60,110 nt of DNA from an uncultured Oscillospiraceae bacterium (GCA_900548545.1 URKX01000012.1:1-60110); one strand, 5' to 3'. Shown: positions 15,365 to 25,060, counted from the stretch's first letter. Program-made: numbers and translations. The notes: generated from the sequence alone by a model not told the origin.

Positions 15365-16924
15365 GTGGCTGCTTTGCAGCAGGAAAAGACCGCTACGGCC
15401 CGGCTGATCCAACGGGTCCGTGGCTTTCGTTATGCGCTGATTTGGGAAGGCATTGCCGTGGGGATCGCGGCTGGGGTGGTGACAGCCCTGTTCCGCCTCC
15501 TGTTGGAGCGGGGGGATGCCTTCCGCCAAGCGGTGGGAGCTTTCCTTGTTGGCAACTTGTGGTTCCTGCCCCTGTGGCTTTTAATCCTGGTGGTGGTAGC
15601 AGGGGTTGTGACCCTGCTCCTCCGTTGGGAGCCCTATATCGGTGGTTCGGGGATCCCGCAAGTGGAGGGAGAGCTGCAAGGGGCCTTCTCTCAAACCTGG
15701 TGGCGGGTTCTGTTGGCCAAATTTGTAGGCGGGTTGCTCACCATCACCAGCGGCCTTTCCCTGGGCCGGGAAGGCCCCTCCATCCAGCTGGGGGCCATGG
15801 CGGGAAAAGGGGTGTCCCGCCTGTGCCACCGGGAGGGCACCGAGGAAAAAATGCTGCTCACCTGCGGGGCCAGCGCAGGGCTTTCCGCTGCCTTTAACGC
15901 GCCCTTGGCGGGGGTGCTTTTCTCCCTGGAAGAGCTGCACAAGGATTTTTCCACGGATGTGCTGCTGTCCGCCATGTCCGCTTCCATCACCGCAGACTTC
16001 GTTTCCCGCACCCTTTGCGGCCCGGATCCGGAGTTCGACTTCCCCGGCCTGGGCGTGCTGCCGCTGTCCCAGTACTGGATGGTGCTGGTGCTGGGGCTGC
16101 TGTTGGGGCTTGTGGGGGTGTTCTACAACTTCTGCGTGGAGAAAGTCCAGACCCTCTACAGCAAGATCCCCTGGCAGTTTGTGCGGGCCCTGATCCCCTT
16201 TTTGCTGGCGGGTGTGCTTTTGCTGGTGTACCCGGCGGTGCTGGGAGGTGGCAACCACCTGGTGGGGGCTGTTTCCCAGGATGTGGCCTTGGGATCCCTG
16301 TTGCTTCTGTTTGTTATGAAATTTACGTTCTCCATGCTCAGTTTCGGTTCCGGCGTCCCTGGTGGGATCTTCCTCCCGCTGCTGGTTTTGGGGGCTGTGG
16401 TGGGCAGCACGTTTTGCCAGGGGCTTCACTTGCTGGGAATGGAGGCTGCCACGGCCAACTTTGTCATCCTGGGGATGGCTGGGCTGTTTTCCGCCATTGT
16501 CCGGGCGCCGGTGACGGGGATCATCCTCATCAGTGAGATGACCGGAAGCCTGTCCCAGCTGCTGACCCTTTCCCTGGTTTCCCTGGCGGCTTATCTGGTG
16601 GCAGACCTGCTCCGCTCCAAGCCGGTGTACGATCTGCTTTTGGAACGGCTGTTGAAAAAAGGGGGCCAGGCGGTGCCGGCGCCTTCCGGGGAGAAGCTGC
16701 TGCTCCAGGCAACTGTGTGTCACGGGGCGCCGGTGTGCGGCAAGGCCGTGCGGGATACCCATTGGCCCGGCCATTCTCTCATCGTTTCGGTGAAGCGCCA
16801 GCAGCAAGAGCTGGTTCCCCGTGGGGACACCGTGCTCCAGCCCGGGGATGTGATCGTGTTGCTGTGCGATGAAGGGGAGAGCTGTTCCGCCCATGCCGCT
16901 TTGGAATCCCAGTGCAAAAACTGA
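15365..16924 (+). CDS. ClC-type chloride channel/transporter with RCK_C tail, 519 aa
   Basis: A polytopic ClC-family protein with all selectivity-filter motifs: GGSGIPQ, GREGPSIQLG (including the gating Glu) and FGSGVPGGIFLPLL. The final 90 residues form a TrkA-C/RCK_C-like domain (HSLIVSVKRQQQELVPRG, LQPGDVIVLLC), which probably senses a ligand. The start is GTG at 15365 behind AGGAAAG. Bacterial ClCs are usually 2Cl-/H+ exchangers used in acid resistance; whether this one is a channel or an exchanger is not decided here. Confidence 0.93.
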   Translation: MAALQQEKTATARLIQRVRGFRYALIWEGIAVGIAAGVVTALFRLLLERGDAFRQAVGAFLVGNLWFLPLWLLILVVVAGVVTLLLRWEPYIGGSGIPQVEGELQGAFSQTWWRVLLAKFVGGLLTITSGLSLGREGPSIQLGAMAGKGVSRLCHREGTEEKMLLTCGASAGLSAAFNAPLAGVLFSLEELHKDFSTDVLLSAMSASITADFVSRTLCGPDPEFDFPGLGVLPLSQYWMVLVLGLLLGLVGVFYNFCVEKVQTLYSKIPWQFVRALIPFLLAGVLLLVYPAVLGGGNHLVGAVSQDVALGSLLLLFVMKFTFSMLSFGSGVPGGIFLPLLVLGAVVGSTFCQGLHLLGMEAATANFVILGMAGLFSAIVRAPVTGIILISEMTGSLSQLLTLSLVSLAAYLVADLLRSKPVYDLLLERLLKKGGQAVPAPSGEKLLLQATVCHGAPVCGKAVRDTHWPGHSLIVSVKRQQQELVPRGDTVLQPGDVIVLLCDEGESCSAHAALESQCKN

Positions 16925-16941
16925 GCGCCCGGGGAAGGCTC

Positions 16942-16971
16942 TGGACAGGGAAGAGGAGAATGTGGTAAAAT
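16942..16971 (+). promoter_or_regulatory. Promoter of the SGNH-MBOAT operon
   Basis: TGGACA (16942-16947) and TAAAAT (16966-16971) are separated by 18 nt. About 115 nt of leader follow. Confidence 0.5.
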
Positions 16972-17091
16972 TATAAAGATTTATGTTAGGAGAACAAGAA
17001 AAATTCCCCCGCGGTTTTCCCAAACAGACGGCGTTCCGCCGCATTTGTGCGGGCCCTTCCCAAGTTCATTGGAAACAGAGGATGTGTTGTG

Positions 17092-18126
17092 ATGAAACGA
17101 TGGAAAAAGGAATTGGCCGGGTTGCTGTGCTTCCTAGTGGTGCTGGGAGCTTTTTGCTCGGGAGCTTCTTCGGTGCTGATCCCCAAACGGCATGATTACG
17201 GTGCCACTTGGTCCATGTACCAGCGGGAGGAGGAAGACACCGTGGACGTGATGTTTTTCGGCTCCTCCTTGGCCTATTGCGATGTGATCCCCTCGGTGAT
17301 CTACGAGGAGTCTGGGGTCACCTCCTATGTGATGGCGGGCCCTGAGCAGACCATGCCCGTCACTTACCGCTATGTGAAGCAGGCCTGTAAAACCCAGAGC
17401 CCGAAAGTGGTGTTCGTCGAGGCTACGGGGATGCTCTATTCCCAGCACAACCGCTCCACAAAGATCAATATCACCTATATGCCCTGGAGTTTGGACCGGC
17501 TGGCCCTCACGTTCCAGGCGGCGGAACCGGAAGAGCGGCTGGGGCTGCTCTTCCCCTTGGAGTCTTACCACAGCCGTTGGGGCGAGATCACCTTGGGCGA
17601 GGTGAAAGAGGGGCTTTTCGGCTATGGCCCGGACCCGCTGGCCGGGTACACCTTTTTGACAGAAGTGCTGCCCATCACCCAGTTTACCCAGCGGGATATG
17701 GGGGACCACCCCGAGGCTTACGCAGAAAACCTGGAGGCGGCCGAACAAATCTTAGACCTATGCGAGGAGCGGGGGATCCGTGTGGTGTTTTTCGTGGCGC
17801 CCAACTCCAATCCTCCTGAAACCGAGGATTTAGCCCGGATAGAAGAGGACCTCACGGCTCTGGGAGGCGAGTTCTGGGATTGCAACCAGATTTACGATCA
17901 GCTTTCCATCGACCAGGACACGGACTTTTTCGACACCCTCCACTTTAACTACCGGGGCGCGGAGAAGTACTCCCGCTATTTGGGCCAGTGGCTGGTGGAC
18001 CAGGGGCTGCCTGCCACCCAAGGGGAGGACGAAGCCCTTTGGCAGCAGCGGGTGGAACATTTCCATGCGCTGCGGGATGAGGCGGACAGCAAGCCCATCC
18101 AGCTCAGCGGCGCCGCCGCAGAATGA
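17092..18126 (+). CDS. SGNH-hydrolase-like (DltD/AlgJ-type) membrane-anchored protein, 344 aa
   Basis: An N-terminal signal-anchor (LAGLLCFLVVLGAFCSGASS) leads into an extracellular SGNH-like domain: VMFFGSSLAYCD carries the block-I Ser and DTLHFNYRGAEKYS the C-terminal Asp/His. Such proteins act with MBOAT acyltransferases to O-acylate surface polymers, handling the acyl group outside the membrane. The ATG at 17092 follows GAGG; the longer frame from 17047 has no ribosome site. An MBOAT gene follows 24 nt later, confirming the pairing. The polymer modified is unknown. Confidence 0.8.
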   Translation: MKRWKKELAGLLCFLVVLGAFCSGASSVLIPKRHDYGATWSMYQREEEDTVDVMFFGSSLAYCDVIPSVIYEESGVTSYVMAGPEQTMPVTYRYVKQACKTQSPKVVFVEATGMLYSQHNRSTKINITYMPWSLDRLALTFQAAEPEERLGLLFPLESYHSRWGEITLGEVKEGLFGYGPDPLAGYTFLTEVLPITQFTQRDMGDHPEAYAENLEAAEQILDLCEERGIRVVFFVAPNSNPPETEDLARIEEDLTALGGEFWDCNQIYDQLSIDQDTDFFDTLHFNYRGAEKYSRYLGQWLVDQGLPATQGEDEALWQQRVEHFHALRDEADSKPIQLSGAAAE

Positions 18127-18150
18127 CCCACCGGGAAAGGAGCCCTCACT

Positions 18151-19608
18151 GTGAATTTTAACTCTCTGCAATACCTGGTGTTCCTGGTGGCCAATGTGGT
18201 GGTGTATTACCTGCTGCCCCAGCGGGCAAGGAATGTGCAGCTGCTTTTGGCCAGCTATTATTTCTATATGTGCTGGAACCCCACCTATGCCCTGCTGATG
18301 TTGTTTTCCACGGCTGTGACTTATGGCTGCGGGTTGCTGGTGGGCGCTTCCGCCTGGGGGAAGCGCAGGCTGTGGGTGGCCCTCAGCCTGATCTTGAACC
18401 TGGGTGTATTGTTTTTCTTCAAGTATTACAACTTCACCGCCGATGTGATCACCCGGGGCATGGATTTCTTAGGGCTGTCCATAGACGTGCCCTTTTTGGA
18501 TGTGCTGCTGCCTGTGGGGATCTCCTTTTACACCTTCCAGGCTTTGGGATACACCATCGACGTGTACCGGGGGGATGTGCAGGCCCAGCGCAACTTCATC
18601 GATTACGCTCTGTTCATCTCCTTCTTCCCCCAGCTGGTGGCCGGCCCTATCGAGCGTTCCGGCAACATGATCCACCAGCTGAAAGAGCGCCATCCCTTCC
18701 AGTTTGAAAACATCAAGGCCGGGATCTTGCCAGTGCTGTGGGGCTTGTTCAAAAAGATGGTTATTGCGGATAACCTGGCAGTGGTGGTCAACACCGTGTA
18801 CAACAATCCCCAGGGCCAGGGGGGCGGGTCCTTTTTGGTTGCCACGGTGGCGTTCGCCTTCCAGATCTACTGCGACTTTTCCGCCTATTCCGACATTGCC
18901 CGGGGCTCTGCCAGAATGCTGGGCTTCCGGCTGATGGAGAACTTCAACGGCCCCTATTTTTCCAAGTCTATCCGGGAGTTTTGGCGCCGCTGGCACATCT
19001 CCCTCTCCAGCTGGTTCAAAGATTACCTCTACTTCCCCTTGGGAGGCAGCCGGCGCGGGAAAGCACGCACCTGCCTGAATGTGATGATCGTCTTTTTCGT
19101 CAGTGGCCTGTGGCACGGCGCCGCCTTGACCTTTGTGGCCTGGGGCTTGTTAAACGGGTTGTACCAAGTGGTGTCCCTGTTGGTGGACCCCCTGCGCAAG
19201 CGCGTTATGGCACTGCTGCACCTGCGGGACGAGAGCCTGTTGGTGCGGGGGTTCCGGCTGTGCTGCACCTTCTTCCTCACCTGTATGGCTTGGGTGCTGT
19301 TCCGGGCCAACTCCCTCACAGATGCCCTCACGGCTTATCGGGCCATTTTTTCCATCCCCTTTGCCGGGGTGGGCGGTACCCTCACTGCCTTGGGTGTTTC
19401 TGTGAAAACGCTGGGGATGCTCTTCCTCTTTGTGGCGGTGTTGGTGTTGGTGGACTGGCTCCTCACCCGGATGCCGCTGTTCCAAAAGCTGAACAAGACG
19501 GTGTTCCTTCGCTACGGCGTCTATTTCCTTCTGATTGTGTCCATCCTCCTCTTTGGCTCTTACGGCCAGGGGTATGACCCTCAGGATTTCGTCTATTTCC
19601 AATTTTAG
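18151..19608 (+). CDS. MBOAT family O-acyltransferase (AlgI/PatA-like), 485 aa
   Basis: A polytopic protein with the MBOAT core: FYTFQALGYTIDVYRG, SYFPQLVAGPIER-type sequence, FWRRWHISLSSWFKDYLYFPLGG and the catalytic-His motif SGLWHGAALTFVAWG. MBOATs pass acyl groups across the membrane to polysaccharides or teichoic acids. GTG start at 18151 with AAAGGAG upstream. Forms a two-gene operon with the SGNH protein and is followed by a terminator. Likely cell-surface acetylation; the target is not indicated. Confidence 0.93.
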   Translation: MNFNSLQYLVFLVANVVVYYLLPQRARNVQLLLASYYFYMCWNPTYALLMLFSTAVTYGCGLLVGASAWGKRRLWVALSLILNLGVLFFFKYYNFTADVITRGMDFLGLSIDVPFLDVLLPVGISFYTFQALGYTIDVYRGDVQAQRNFIDYALFISFFPQLVAGPIERSGNMIHQLKERHPFQFENIKAGILPVLWGLFKKMVIADNLAVVVNTVYNNPQGQGGGSFLVATVAFAFQIYCDFSAYSDIARGSARMLGFRLMENFNGPYFSKSIREFWRRWHISLSSWFKDYLYFPLGGSRRGKARTCLNVMIVFFVSGLWHGAALTFVAWGLLNGLYQVVSLLVDPLRKRVMALLHLRDESLLVRGFRLCCTFFLTCMAWVLFRANSLTDALTAYRAIFSIPFAGVGGTLTALGVSVKTLGMLFLFVAVLVLVDWLLTRMPLFQKLNKTVFLRYGVYFLLIVSILLFGSYGQGYDPQDFVYFQF

Positions 19609-19637
19609 ACAGGGGGTCCCCTGTTTGTGAAGAATTA

Positions 19638-19676
19638 AAACGGGTAGTCCGGTTCTTTCCGGGCTGCCCGTTTTTC
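19638..19676 (+). terminator. Terminator of the SGNH-MBOAT operon
   Basis: A roughly 13-bp stem (ACGGGTAGTCCGG with TCCGGGCTGCCCGT) is followed by T5. Confidence 0.88.
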
Positions 19677-19752
19677 GCATTAAGAGCACTGCCTTTTTTT
19701 AGTAAACTGGAAAACAGCGAAAAATCCATCGGTTAAAATTTAATAAAAAAGA

Positions 19753-19781
19753 TTGACATTTGTCATTATAAATGTTATTAT
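19753..19781 (+). promoter_or_regulatory. Promoter with an operator-like palindrome at -35
   Basis: Perfect TTGACA (19753-19758), a 17-nt spacer and TATTAT (19776-19781). The palindrome TGACA-TT-TGTCA (19754-19765) overlaps the -35 box and is a good candidate repressor site. It probably reads into the carbohydrate operon about 580 nt downstream, crossing the 47-bp tandem repeat. Confidence 0.65.
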
Positions 19782-19807
19782 ATGCGAAAAGTGGCGGGTT
19801 TGAAGTT

Positions 19808-19901
19808 AAGAGGCTAGCCTCTTATTATGTTTCATTTTTCAAACGAAACATAATAAGAGGCTAGCCTCTTATTATGTTTCATTTTTCAAACGAAACATAA
19901 T
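19808..19901 (+). repeat. Perfect tandem duplication of a 47-bp palindromic unit
   Basis: Units 19808-19854 and 19855-19901 are identical. Each holds a 16-bp palindrome (AAGAGGCTAGCCTCTT) and a 10-bp hairpin (ATTATGTTTC with GAAACATAAT). At the junction the pieces combine into a perfect 36-bp palindrome, 19845-19880. It lies about 20 nt downstream of a predicted transcription start, so the RNA could switch between alternative hairpins, or the DNA could be a multi-site operator. Confidence 0.9.
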
Positions 19902-20361
19902 CTGCTTCTGAGTGCCCCAGGCTGTGGACCAATTGGTTCAGTGGCTTGAGTGAAGGTAAATGGGTGAGAGGAGCAGGCTTCGCATTGGGAACTGGGCGCA
20001 TACTATTTGAGTACAGAGGCCTTTTTTGAAACAGGGGGAGGCATAAACCGGACGACAGGGAAATATCTGTATAATGCCAAGCTGTTTCCACAAAAGGGGA
20101 GGTGGTTTTTAGGAAGGCTTCGTGCAAAAGAGGGAGCCCAATAAAGCTCAAAAAAGCTCCCGATACGCGATAGGTATGGCTGAAAATCGTCGGTTGGGAA
20201 GCCTGAAATCCGTACGATTTAGGCCGCAAATAGCGATCGCGTCTAAACGCTTCGGCCAGTTCACTTCAAAACCGCCTCTATTTGCAGCGCGGCCCTGCCT
20301 TTGGAAGAGGGAGGATGGGCCGCTGGGACGAAAATATTTGATGGAAAGAGGGAGAAAGCGT
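19902..20361. other. 460-nt untranslated stretch before the carbohydrate operon
   Basis: No gene recognised on either strand. A TATAAT at 20070-20075 lacks a good -35 box. If transcribed from 19753, this is a long 5' leader. I see no known riboswitch. Confidence 0.5.
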
Positions 20362-21195
20362 ATGGATCTTTACCGTGTGGTCCCCCTGCGGGAGAATCTT
20401 TGGGCTATCAGTGAAGTTGGGAAAACGGTCATGTATGTGATCAACGGGAAAGACAAAGCACTTTTGCTGGACACCGGCTTTGGCATGGTTCCGCTGAAGC
20501 AAGTTGTCCACGAGCTTTGCGGGGAAAAGCCTTTGATGGTGGCCAACAGCCACGGCCACTTGGATCACAATTCCGGCAACAACCAGTTTGACACCGTGTA
20601 TGTGGGCCGCTATGACGAACCCGATTCCCACGACGCTGTGTCGGAAGGGACAAAAGAACGGATCTGCCGGGACTTTTATCAGGAGTTTTTCCAGGAGGGC
20701 GGCGTGGTCCCCGGCACCTGGAAGCCTGGCCCGGCACCCCATATCCTCACCCTGGAAGAGGGCGACCGCATCGATTTGGGCGGCATTGCCCTGCGGGTGT
20801 TGGAGTGCCCTGGACACTCTTTGGGCTCGATCGCTCTGTATGAAGAGAATTTGGGTTGGCTGTTCACTGGGGATCTGATTTTGACCTGGGAAGTTTGGGG
20901 GCAGCTGCCCCGTTCCAGCACCCTGCGGGTGTATGGGGAATCCCTGCAGCGGTTGGCCGGCTTGGAGCCCGGCGTCACCACCGTGTTCCCCGCCCACTGG
21001 GAAGAGTGCCGGAACCCTTTGAAACTGCCGGAGTTCCAATTGCCTCCCCGGGTGCTTTCCATGTACGCCCAAGGGACCCAACGAGTGGTCCGCGGGGAAG
21101 AGGAAGGCGTTGCCTACCCTTTCCGTGGGATGGATGCCCGGTGCAGCTTTTTCGAGATAGGCGGCATGGTGTTTGACCCCAAACGGATCGGATAA
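20362..21195 (+). CDS. MBL-fold metallo-hydrolase, 277 aa
   Basis: A metallo-beta-lactamase-fold hydrolase with the metal-binding motif HGHLDH (in VANSHGHLDHNSGN), then GHSLGSIALY, FTGDLI and FPAHWEE supplying the other His/Asp ligands. ATG at 20362 follows GGGAG; an in-frame ATG at 20341 is possible. It is the first gene of a carbohydrate-transport operon and ends 15 nt before the first permease gene. Substrate unknown; lactonase or phosphodiesterase-like chemistry is plausible. Confidence 0.85.
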   Translation: MDLYRVVPLRENLWAISEVGKTVMYVINGKDKALLLDTGFGMVPLKQVVHELCGEKPLMVANSHGHLDHNSGNNQFDTVYVGRYDEPDSHDAVSEGTKERICRDFYQEFFQEGGVVPGTWKPGPAPHILTLEEGDRIDLGGIALRVLECPGHSLGSIALYEENLGWLFTGDLILTWEVWGQLPRSSTLRVYGESLQRLAGLEPGVTTVFPAHWEECRNPLKLPEFQLPPRVLSMYAQGTQRVVRGEEEGVAYPFRGMDARCSFFEIGGMVFDPKRIG

Positions 21196-21210
21196 GGAGG
21201 GGAGAGTCAC

Positions 21211-22155
21211 ATGAAAGCAAAACAAAGCGAAATGGAAAAGAAAGCTCTCCGGAAGCGGATCTATCAATATCGGGTACAGTACCTGTTTTTGGTGCCTGCT
21301 TTTGTGGCGGTAATCATTTTTGCATATATCCCCATGGCCGGTGTGGTCATGTCCTTTATGGACTACGACATTTTGAAAGGCCCTTTCCACAGCCCCTGGG
21401 TTGGCTTGGAGCATTTCCAAGAATTCCTCACAGACCCGGAATTCTGGCAGTCTTTGAAAAACACCGTGGGTATCAATGGGCTGTCCATCCTGTTTGGGTT
21501 CCCGCTGCCCATCATTGTGGCCATCGCCATTTTCTCTGTGAAGGACGGCCCCTTTAAGCGGGTCACCCAGACCATCAGCTACCTGCCCCACTTTGTCAGC
21601 TGGGTTGTGGTGGGCGGCCTGGTCTACAAACTGCTGGACGAAAACACCGGTGCCATCAATACCTTGATCAAAGCCTGCGGCGGCGATGCCATTGCCTTTA
21701 TGCGGGATCCCGGATGGTTCTGGCCGGTGATCATCATCACCTGCATCTGGAAAGAGCTGGGCTGGAACACTATCATTTATCTGGCGGCCCTCTCCGGCAT
21801 TGACAGCGAGCAGTATGAGGCGGCCCTGGTGGACGGCGCCAAAAGCTGGCAGCGGCTGATTTACATCACCATCCCCAGCATCCTCCCCATTGTAGGGCTG
21901 ATGCTGATTATGACGGTGGGCAACCTGATCAACTCCAACGGCAGCGCTTCCTTTGACGCTGTGTACAACCTGCGCAACGCCTTGACGGCAACCTCTTCCG
22001 ATACGCTGGATTATTACATTTTCTCTCAAGGCATCCAGCACAACGAGTATTCTTACGCAGCGGCCCTTGGCCTAGTGCAGGGGCTTGTGTCCCTGGTGCT
22101 GGTCATGTCCGCCAACGGCATCAGCCGGAAGACCCAGGGCTATGGCGCGTTCTAA
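21211..22155 (+). CDS. ABC sugar transporter permease (LplB family), 314 aa
   Basis: Six membrane segments and the permease EAA-loop signature (about residues 205-225: EQYEAALVDGAKSWQRL). LplB-type permeases work with a LplC-type partner, a lipoprotein and a shared MsmX-like ATPase for oligosaccharides. GGAGGGGAG precedes the start. The ATPase is not encoded nearby, as is usual for this class. Confidence 0.93.
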   Translation: MKAKQSEMEKKALRKRIYQYRVQYLFLVPAFVAVIIFAYIPMAGVVMSFMDYDILKGPFHSPWVGLEHFQEFLTDPEFWQSLKNTVGINGLSILFGFPLPIIVAIAIFSVKDGPFKRVTQTISYLPHFVSWVVVGGLVYKLLDENTGAINTLIKACGGDAIAFMRDPGWFWPVIIITCIWKELGWNTIIYLAALSGIDSEQYEAALVDGAKSWQRLIYITIPSILPIVGLMLIMTVGNLINSNGSASFDAVYNLRNALTATSSDTLDYYIFSQGIQHNEYSYAAALGLVQGLVSLVLVMSANGISRKTQGYGAF

Positions 22156-22187
22156 AGCCCGCCGAGATTTGAGAAAGAGGTGATCTT

Positions 22188-23090
22188 ATGGCGACCTTCA
22201 ACGCGGTGACCGGCAAAAAGGGAAAGATCCAGCCGGGGACGGTTGTGCTCTATCTAGTGATTGTTCTCATCACGTTTTTGATCCTATACCCCTTCTGGTA
22301 TTGCATTGCCTACTCGCTTTCCAGCAGTATGGCGGTCATGACCCAGAACGTGACGTTTTTGCCTATCGGTTTTACGCTGGAGAACTATCAGAATGTATTT
22401 AAACAGAACCATCTGGGCAGTTCCTTCCTGGTGAGCGTGCTCCGGACTTTGGGAGGGATTGTGGGCACCCTGCTGGTTACGGGATTGGCGGCCTATGCCA
22501 TGTCCAAAAAGAATATGCCCGGCAAACGGGGGCTCTCCCTCATCTTGATCATCCCCATGTACATTACCGGCGGTCTAATCCCCACCTATGTTTGGATGTA
22601 CCAGTTAAAATTGGTGAATAATTTCTGGGTCTTTATCCTGCCAAACTGCTTTTGGGCATTTAATATGCTGCTGATGCGCACCTATTTTGAGGGAATCCCC
22701 GAAAGCCTGGAGGAATCCGCCCGGTTGGACGGCGCCGGGGACCTGACCATCCTGTTCCGTATCATCCTTCCACTGTCCATGCCCATCGTGGCGGTGATCG
22801 CCATGTACAGCGGCGTGTGGCAGTGGAACGCCTGGTATGATGCCATGCTCTACATTACCAGCCCCAATTTGAAGCCCTTGCAGGCCATTTTGCAGGAGAT
22901 GATCAAGGCTTCTTCCACTTCGGCCCAGCAGATGGCCCAAAGCGGCGGCCAAGCCATGCAAAATCAAGGCTCGCCGGAAGCAGTGCGCATGGCTACCCTG
23001 GTGTTTACCACCCTGCCCATCGTGTGCATTTACCCCTTCTTCCAGAAGTACTTTGTACAGGGCGTTATGATCGGCGCTGTGAAGGCGTGA
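22188..23090 (+). CDS. ABC sugar transporter permease (YtcP/LplC family), 300 aa
   Basis: Second permease of the importer: an N-terminal membrane segment (VVLYLVIVLITFLILYPFW), then typical FTLENYQNVF and the EAA loop PESLEESARLDGAGDLTI. It ends with the family's ...KYFVQGVMIGAVKA. A good ribosome site (AAAGAGGTG) lies upstream. It forms the membrane channel together with the preceding gene product. Confidence 0.94.
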   Translation: MATFNAVTGKKGKIQPGTVVLYLVIVLITFLILYPFWYCIAYSLSSSMAVMTQNVTFLPIGFTLENYQNVFKQNHLGSSFLVSVLRTLGGIVGTLLVTGLAAYAMSKKNMPGKRGLSLILIIPMYITGGLIPTYVWMYQLKLVNNFWVFILPNCFWAFNMLLMRTYFEGIPESLEESARLDGAGDLTILFRIILPLSMPIVAVIAMYSGVWQWNAWYDAMLYITSPNLKPLQAILQEMIKASSTSAQQMAQSGGQAMQNQGSPEAVRMATLVFTTLPIVCIYPFFQKYFVQGVMIGAVKA

Positions 23091-23163
23091 GTGACCAAAC
23101 TTGTCTTGAGCGGCCGGTTTCGGCTGTTTTAGAAAAATCCATATGAAAGGAAGGAAAACAGTA

Positions 23164-24966
23164 ATGAAAAAGAGGATATTTGCTCTGTTGTTGGCAGGGG
23201 CCATGCTCCTGGGCATGGCCGCTTGTAACGGCGGTGGAGGCGACAGCTCCAGCGGTACGGAGAGCGGCGGGGCTTCCGATGGCGCGAGCACCGGTGACAC
23301 AGGGGATGAGGGGGACGCCAGTACGGAAGACCTCCCCTGGTTGGAGTACGACATCATCATCGGTTACAGCACCCCCGCTACCACTTTGGATAACCCAAAC
23401 GACGTGGTAAGCCCCTATGTGGAGGAGAAATTCCACATCCGCGTGGGTGAAGTCGCCCAGGTAGCCACCTCGGATATCCCCTTCCGGCAGATGCTGGCCA
23501 CCCGTATCGCCGCTGGCAATGAACCGGATGTGTTCCTGGGCGGTTCGGAGAACGTGGCCTATGCCCTGAGCACTGGAAAATATGGCGACAATTTGGAAGA
23601 ACAGATTGCCCAAATGGACAATTTAAACAAGTACATGGACCAGAGTATGTGGCCCCGCTTCACCACCGACGGCCAGCGTAAGCAGATCCCTCTGGTGATG
23701 GTGAACACATCCAACGAGGAGTTTACCTCCGATCCTTACAACCAGCCCTTTACCTCTTGGGCGCTGTGGACCCGGGAAGACTTGCTGGCGGCCTGCGGCT
23801 ACTCGTTCACCCCCTTGGCGGAGATCGACGAGGAGTATTGCCAGAAGGGCGAGGTCCCTCCGGAAGAGGTATTCGCCATTGAGCCCGCCATCGACACCCC
23901 GGAAAAGCTGGCTGATTACCTCCAGCAGATCGCTGACCTGGGCATCAAGGTGGGCGACCGCGACCTGATCCCCATGAGTTTGATCAGTTGGTCCCAGTTC
24001 CATGTGGGAACCATGTTTGAAACCGGACACTGGGCAATTGAGGAAAGCGGCGAGATCAACGGCTTCCTGGGAGGCTCCGGCACCAAGGAGTACTACCAGT
24101 GGCTCAACGACCTGTACAACCGCGGCCTGTTGGACGCCGACTTCATCTCCCAGATGGACGACCAGCTCCAGCAGAAAGTTGCCAGCGGCTTGGTGGGTGT
24201 TGGCATGATGGTCCCCAATATGGCCACTGCTCGTGAGAGCCTGTTGGCTTCCAACCCCGAAGCGATGATCCGCTACATTCCCTGGCCCAAGCAGGAAGGA
24301 ACTTCCGGCGGCAGCTTTGATATTTACGAATCTGGCTTCAACCGCGTGACTGTGTCCAACAGCTTTGAGGGCATTGACCGCCTGTGCGAGATGTGGGACT
24401 GGATGTACAGCGATGAAGGCTTGGACATTCTGACTTGGGGCCCCGAGGGCACCGGTATCTGGGAGTATGCCGACGACGGCACCACCAAAGTCTTTGTGGA
24501 CCCCGAAACAGAGGAGGATTGCCTGGGTGGCATCATCGGTGAAAAGGGCGCTGACTACTACGGCCTGTATGAGTGGACCGGAGGCTACTTCCCCTTCATG
24601 TCTGAGATTGCTATTTGTTCGCCTGCCATGAGCAACTACAACCCCATGTCCTACCTGCGCAGTTATCCGGCGGAGCCCGATATCTACAAAGTGAACCAGA
24701 GTTACTGTTATACCGGCGGCTACAACTTTGACGGTACCGCCAGCTATGGCGACGGTACCGACGATGTGGCAGTTGTCAACAATTACTATTGGGCTGACTG
24801 GGCGGAAACGGATTGCGCCAAGGTGGTCACTTGTTCCCCCGAGGAGTTTGACGCGGTGTTTGACGAGGCCCAGCAGAACTTCTATAAGGAAACGGATTAC
24901 GAGAACGCCCAAGCGCGTATGGAAACCTGGTTTGAGGAGAACACCGGTTGGACCCCCCAAGGTTAA
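23164..24966 (+). CDS. Extracellular solute-binding lipoprotein of the sugar ABC importer, 600 aa
   Basis: Starts MKKRIFALLLAGAMLLGMAAC, giving a lipobox with Cys near residue 21, then a Gly/Ser/Asp linker and a large type-1 solute-binding domain as in LipO/YtcQ proteins. ATG at 23164 has GGAAGGAAAA upstream; the frame to 23143 is not used. Order permease-permease-binding protein matches this importer class. Probably captures an oligosaccharide released or trimmed by the glycosidase encoded at 28537. Confidence 0.93.
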   Translation: MKKRIFALLLAGAMLLGMAACNGGGGDSSSGTESGGASDGASTGDTGDEGDASTEDLPWLEYDIIIGYSTPATTLDNPNDVVSPYVEEKFHIRVGEVAQVATSDIPFRQMLATRIAAGNEPDVFLGGSENVAYALSTGKYGDNLEEQIAQMDNLNKYMDQSMWPRFTTDGQRKQIPLVMVNTSNEEFTSDPYNQPFTSWALWTREDLLAACGYSFTPLAEIDEEYCQKGEVPPEEVFAIEPAIDTPEKLADYLQQIADLGIKVGDRDLIPMSLISWSQFHVGTMFETGHWAIEESGEINGFLGGSGTKEYYQWLNDLYNRGLLDADFISQMDDQLQQKVASGLVGVGMMVPNMATARESLLASNPEAMIRYIPWPKQEGTSGGSFDIYESGFNRVTVSNSFEGIDRLCEMWDWMYSDEGLDILTWGPEGTGIWEYADDGTTKVFVDPETEEDCLGGIIGEKGADYYGLYEWTGGYFPFMSEIAICSPAMSNYNPMSYLRSYPAEPDIYKVNQSYCYTGGYNFDGTASYGDGTDDVAVVNNYYWADWAETDCAKVVTCSPEEFDAVFDEAQQNFYKETDYENAQARMETWFEENTGWTPQG

Positions 24967-25060
24967 TTTGCTGATTGTGCGATCTTTTTTCAAAAAACCC
25001 TTTAAAAACGTGGAATAAGCGATCAAGTTTTAGGATGGACCGGTGAAGGGAACGCGGCGC

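Noticed and set aside
15581..17044. Long (487-codon) minus-strand frame opposite the ClC gene
   Set aside because: A shadow of the GC-rich ClC coding sequence: Gln/His/Gly-rich composition, no motifs, no ribosome site.
20278..22041. 587-codon minus-strand frame opposite the MBL and permease genes
   Set aside because: Antisense shadow; the plus-strand genes have clear family motifs and ribosome sites.
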